DNA of 64,000 bases. Source: Gillisia sp. UBA3175 (GTDB taxonomy: Bacteria > Bacteroidota > Bacteroidia > Flavobacteriales > Flavobacteriaceae). The notes under the pieces are model-generated. The model was not told the origin of the DNA and searched no databases. It saw only the letters and a program-made list of their open reading frames with translations. The position numbers were made by a program, and so were the translations under genes. Position 1 is the first letter of the stretch. Each line of letters begins with the position of its first letter. Below, in pieces: positions 63,842-64,000 of this stretch. The DNA lies in assembly GCA_002364325.1 (NCBI GenBank), contig DEXV01000003.1, forward strand, positions 386,392 to 450,391. Direction: 5' to 3'.

Positions 63842-64000
63842 ATGAATAATGACCAGATTGAAGGAAAATGGAAACAAGTTAAAGGTGAATTCAAACAAAA
63901 ATACGGGAAACTCACCGATGATGATGTAACTTACTCTGAAGGTAAGTTTGACGAAATGATGGGACGTTTACAAGAAAAGACTGGTAAAACCAAAGAGGAA
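63842..64000 (+). CDS. csbD: CsbD family stress protein (3' end cut by window)
   Basis: The first 53 codons of a CsbD-like protein: the start MNNDQIEGKWKQVKGEF and the repeat-like YSEGKFDEMMGRLQEKTGKT are diagnostic. CsbD proteins are small, charged, partly disordered proteins induced by general stress; molecular function unknown. It has its own promoter-like sequence and leaves the window on the right; typical family length (about 60-70 residues) suggests only a few codons are missing. Confidence 0.9.
   Translation, partial: MNNDQIEGKWKQVKGEFKQKYGKLTDDDVTYSEGKFDEMMGRLQEKTGKTKEE

Overview
The window is one AT-rich chromosomal stretch from a member of the Bacteroidota, almost certainly a flavobacterium (family Flavobacteriaceae). 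The evidence is the recurring TAnnTTTG promoter element, the lack of clear Shine-Dalgarno sites, lineage-typical families (GSCFA protein, long aromatic amino acid hydroxylase, fasciclin, YbiT-like ABC-F, stand-alone FMN glutamate synthase) and many short lipoproteins, some with acidic surface-export-like residues after the lipobox cysteine. Genus placement (Gramella-like marine group) is only a guess. I see no rRNA, tRNA, transposase, integrase, phage gene or CRISPR array; this is housekeeping chromosome.

Layout. 1-3112 (minus): tightly packed operon M23 endopeptidase > MerR regulator > LemA > two TPM-domain proteins, the last cut by the window edge. 3244-6851 (plus): alaS and a GSCFA protein. 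6852-7238: no gene, but a candidate small RNA with a strong terminator, then a DUF4230 protein. 7862-13415 (minus): NTF2-like lipoprotein, an unusually long aromatic amino acid hydroxylase, DUF4136 lipoprotein, long-form urocanase and a tiny Cys-rich protein. 13448-16894 (plus): small HExxH membrane protein, PLP-dependent deaminase-like enzyme, LysM glucosaminidase lipoprotein, hemL. 16936-18392 (minus): thioesterase and glutaminyl cyclase. 18481-20140 (plus): SRP RNA, an SDR enzyme, transaldolase. 20218-25512: CXXC-less TlpA-like lipoprotein, YbiT-like ABC-F protein, small membrane proteins, fasciclin. 25596-32392 (minus): pheT, TPR protein, lipoprotein, recG. 32571-36513 (plus): M1 aminopeptidase and two tandem patatin-like proteins. 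36514-40502 (minus): four-gene operon DsrE, M20 amidohydrolase, FMN glutamate synthase, small membrane protein. 40670-44014 (plus): UvrD-type helicase, DUF2945, YciO-type protein. 44098-46546 (minus): OmpA lipoprotein, glycosyltransferase, orphan HsdR_N nuclease-like protein. 46696-53874 (plus): holA, then menA, MBL hydrolase, menC, CPBP protease and menE (menaquinone synthesis), then an M24 peptidase. 53871-57664 (minus): DoxX, second M1 peptidase, acyl-CoA carboxylase beta. 57866-60185 (plus): DinB and EttA. 60328-63727 (minus): lipoprotein, RhlE-type helicase, phosphatase and phytase-like lipoproteins. 63842 onward: csbD, cut by the edge.

Together the genes cover translation (alaS, pheT, SRP RNA, two ABC-F factors), DNA repair and replication (recG, uvrD-like, holA), haem and menaquinone synthesis, envelope maintenance, secreted peptidases for peptide scavenging, and catabolism of aromatic amino acids, histidine and branched-chain or odd-chain acyl units.

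No complete new defence or mobile system was found. The best leads are: a candidate three-hairpin RNA at about 7037-7169; an ABC-F protein in which both halves of one composite ATP site have decayed; genes whose promoter lies so close to the start codon that their mRNAs should be leaderless; a family of tiny HExxH membrane proteins; an orphan PD-(D/E)xK nuclease-like protein divergent from holA; and several perfect palindromes upstream of lipoprotein, TPR and urocanase genes.
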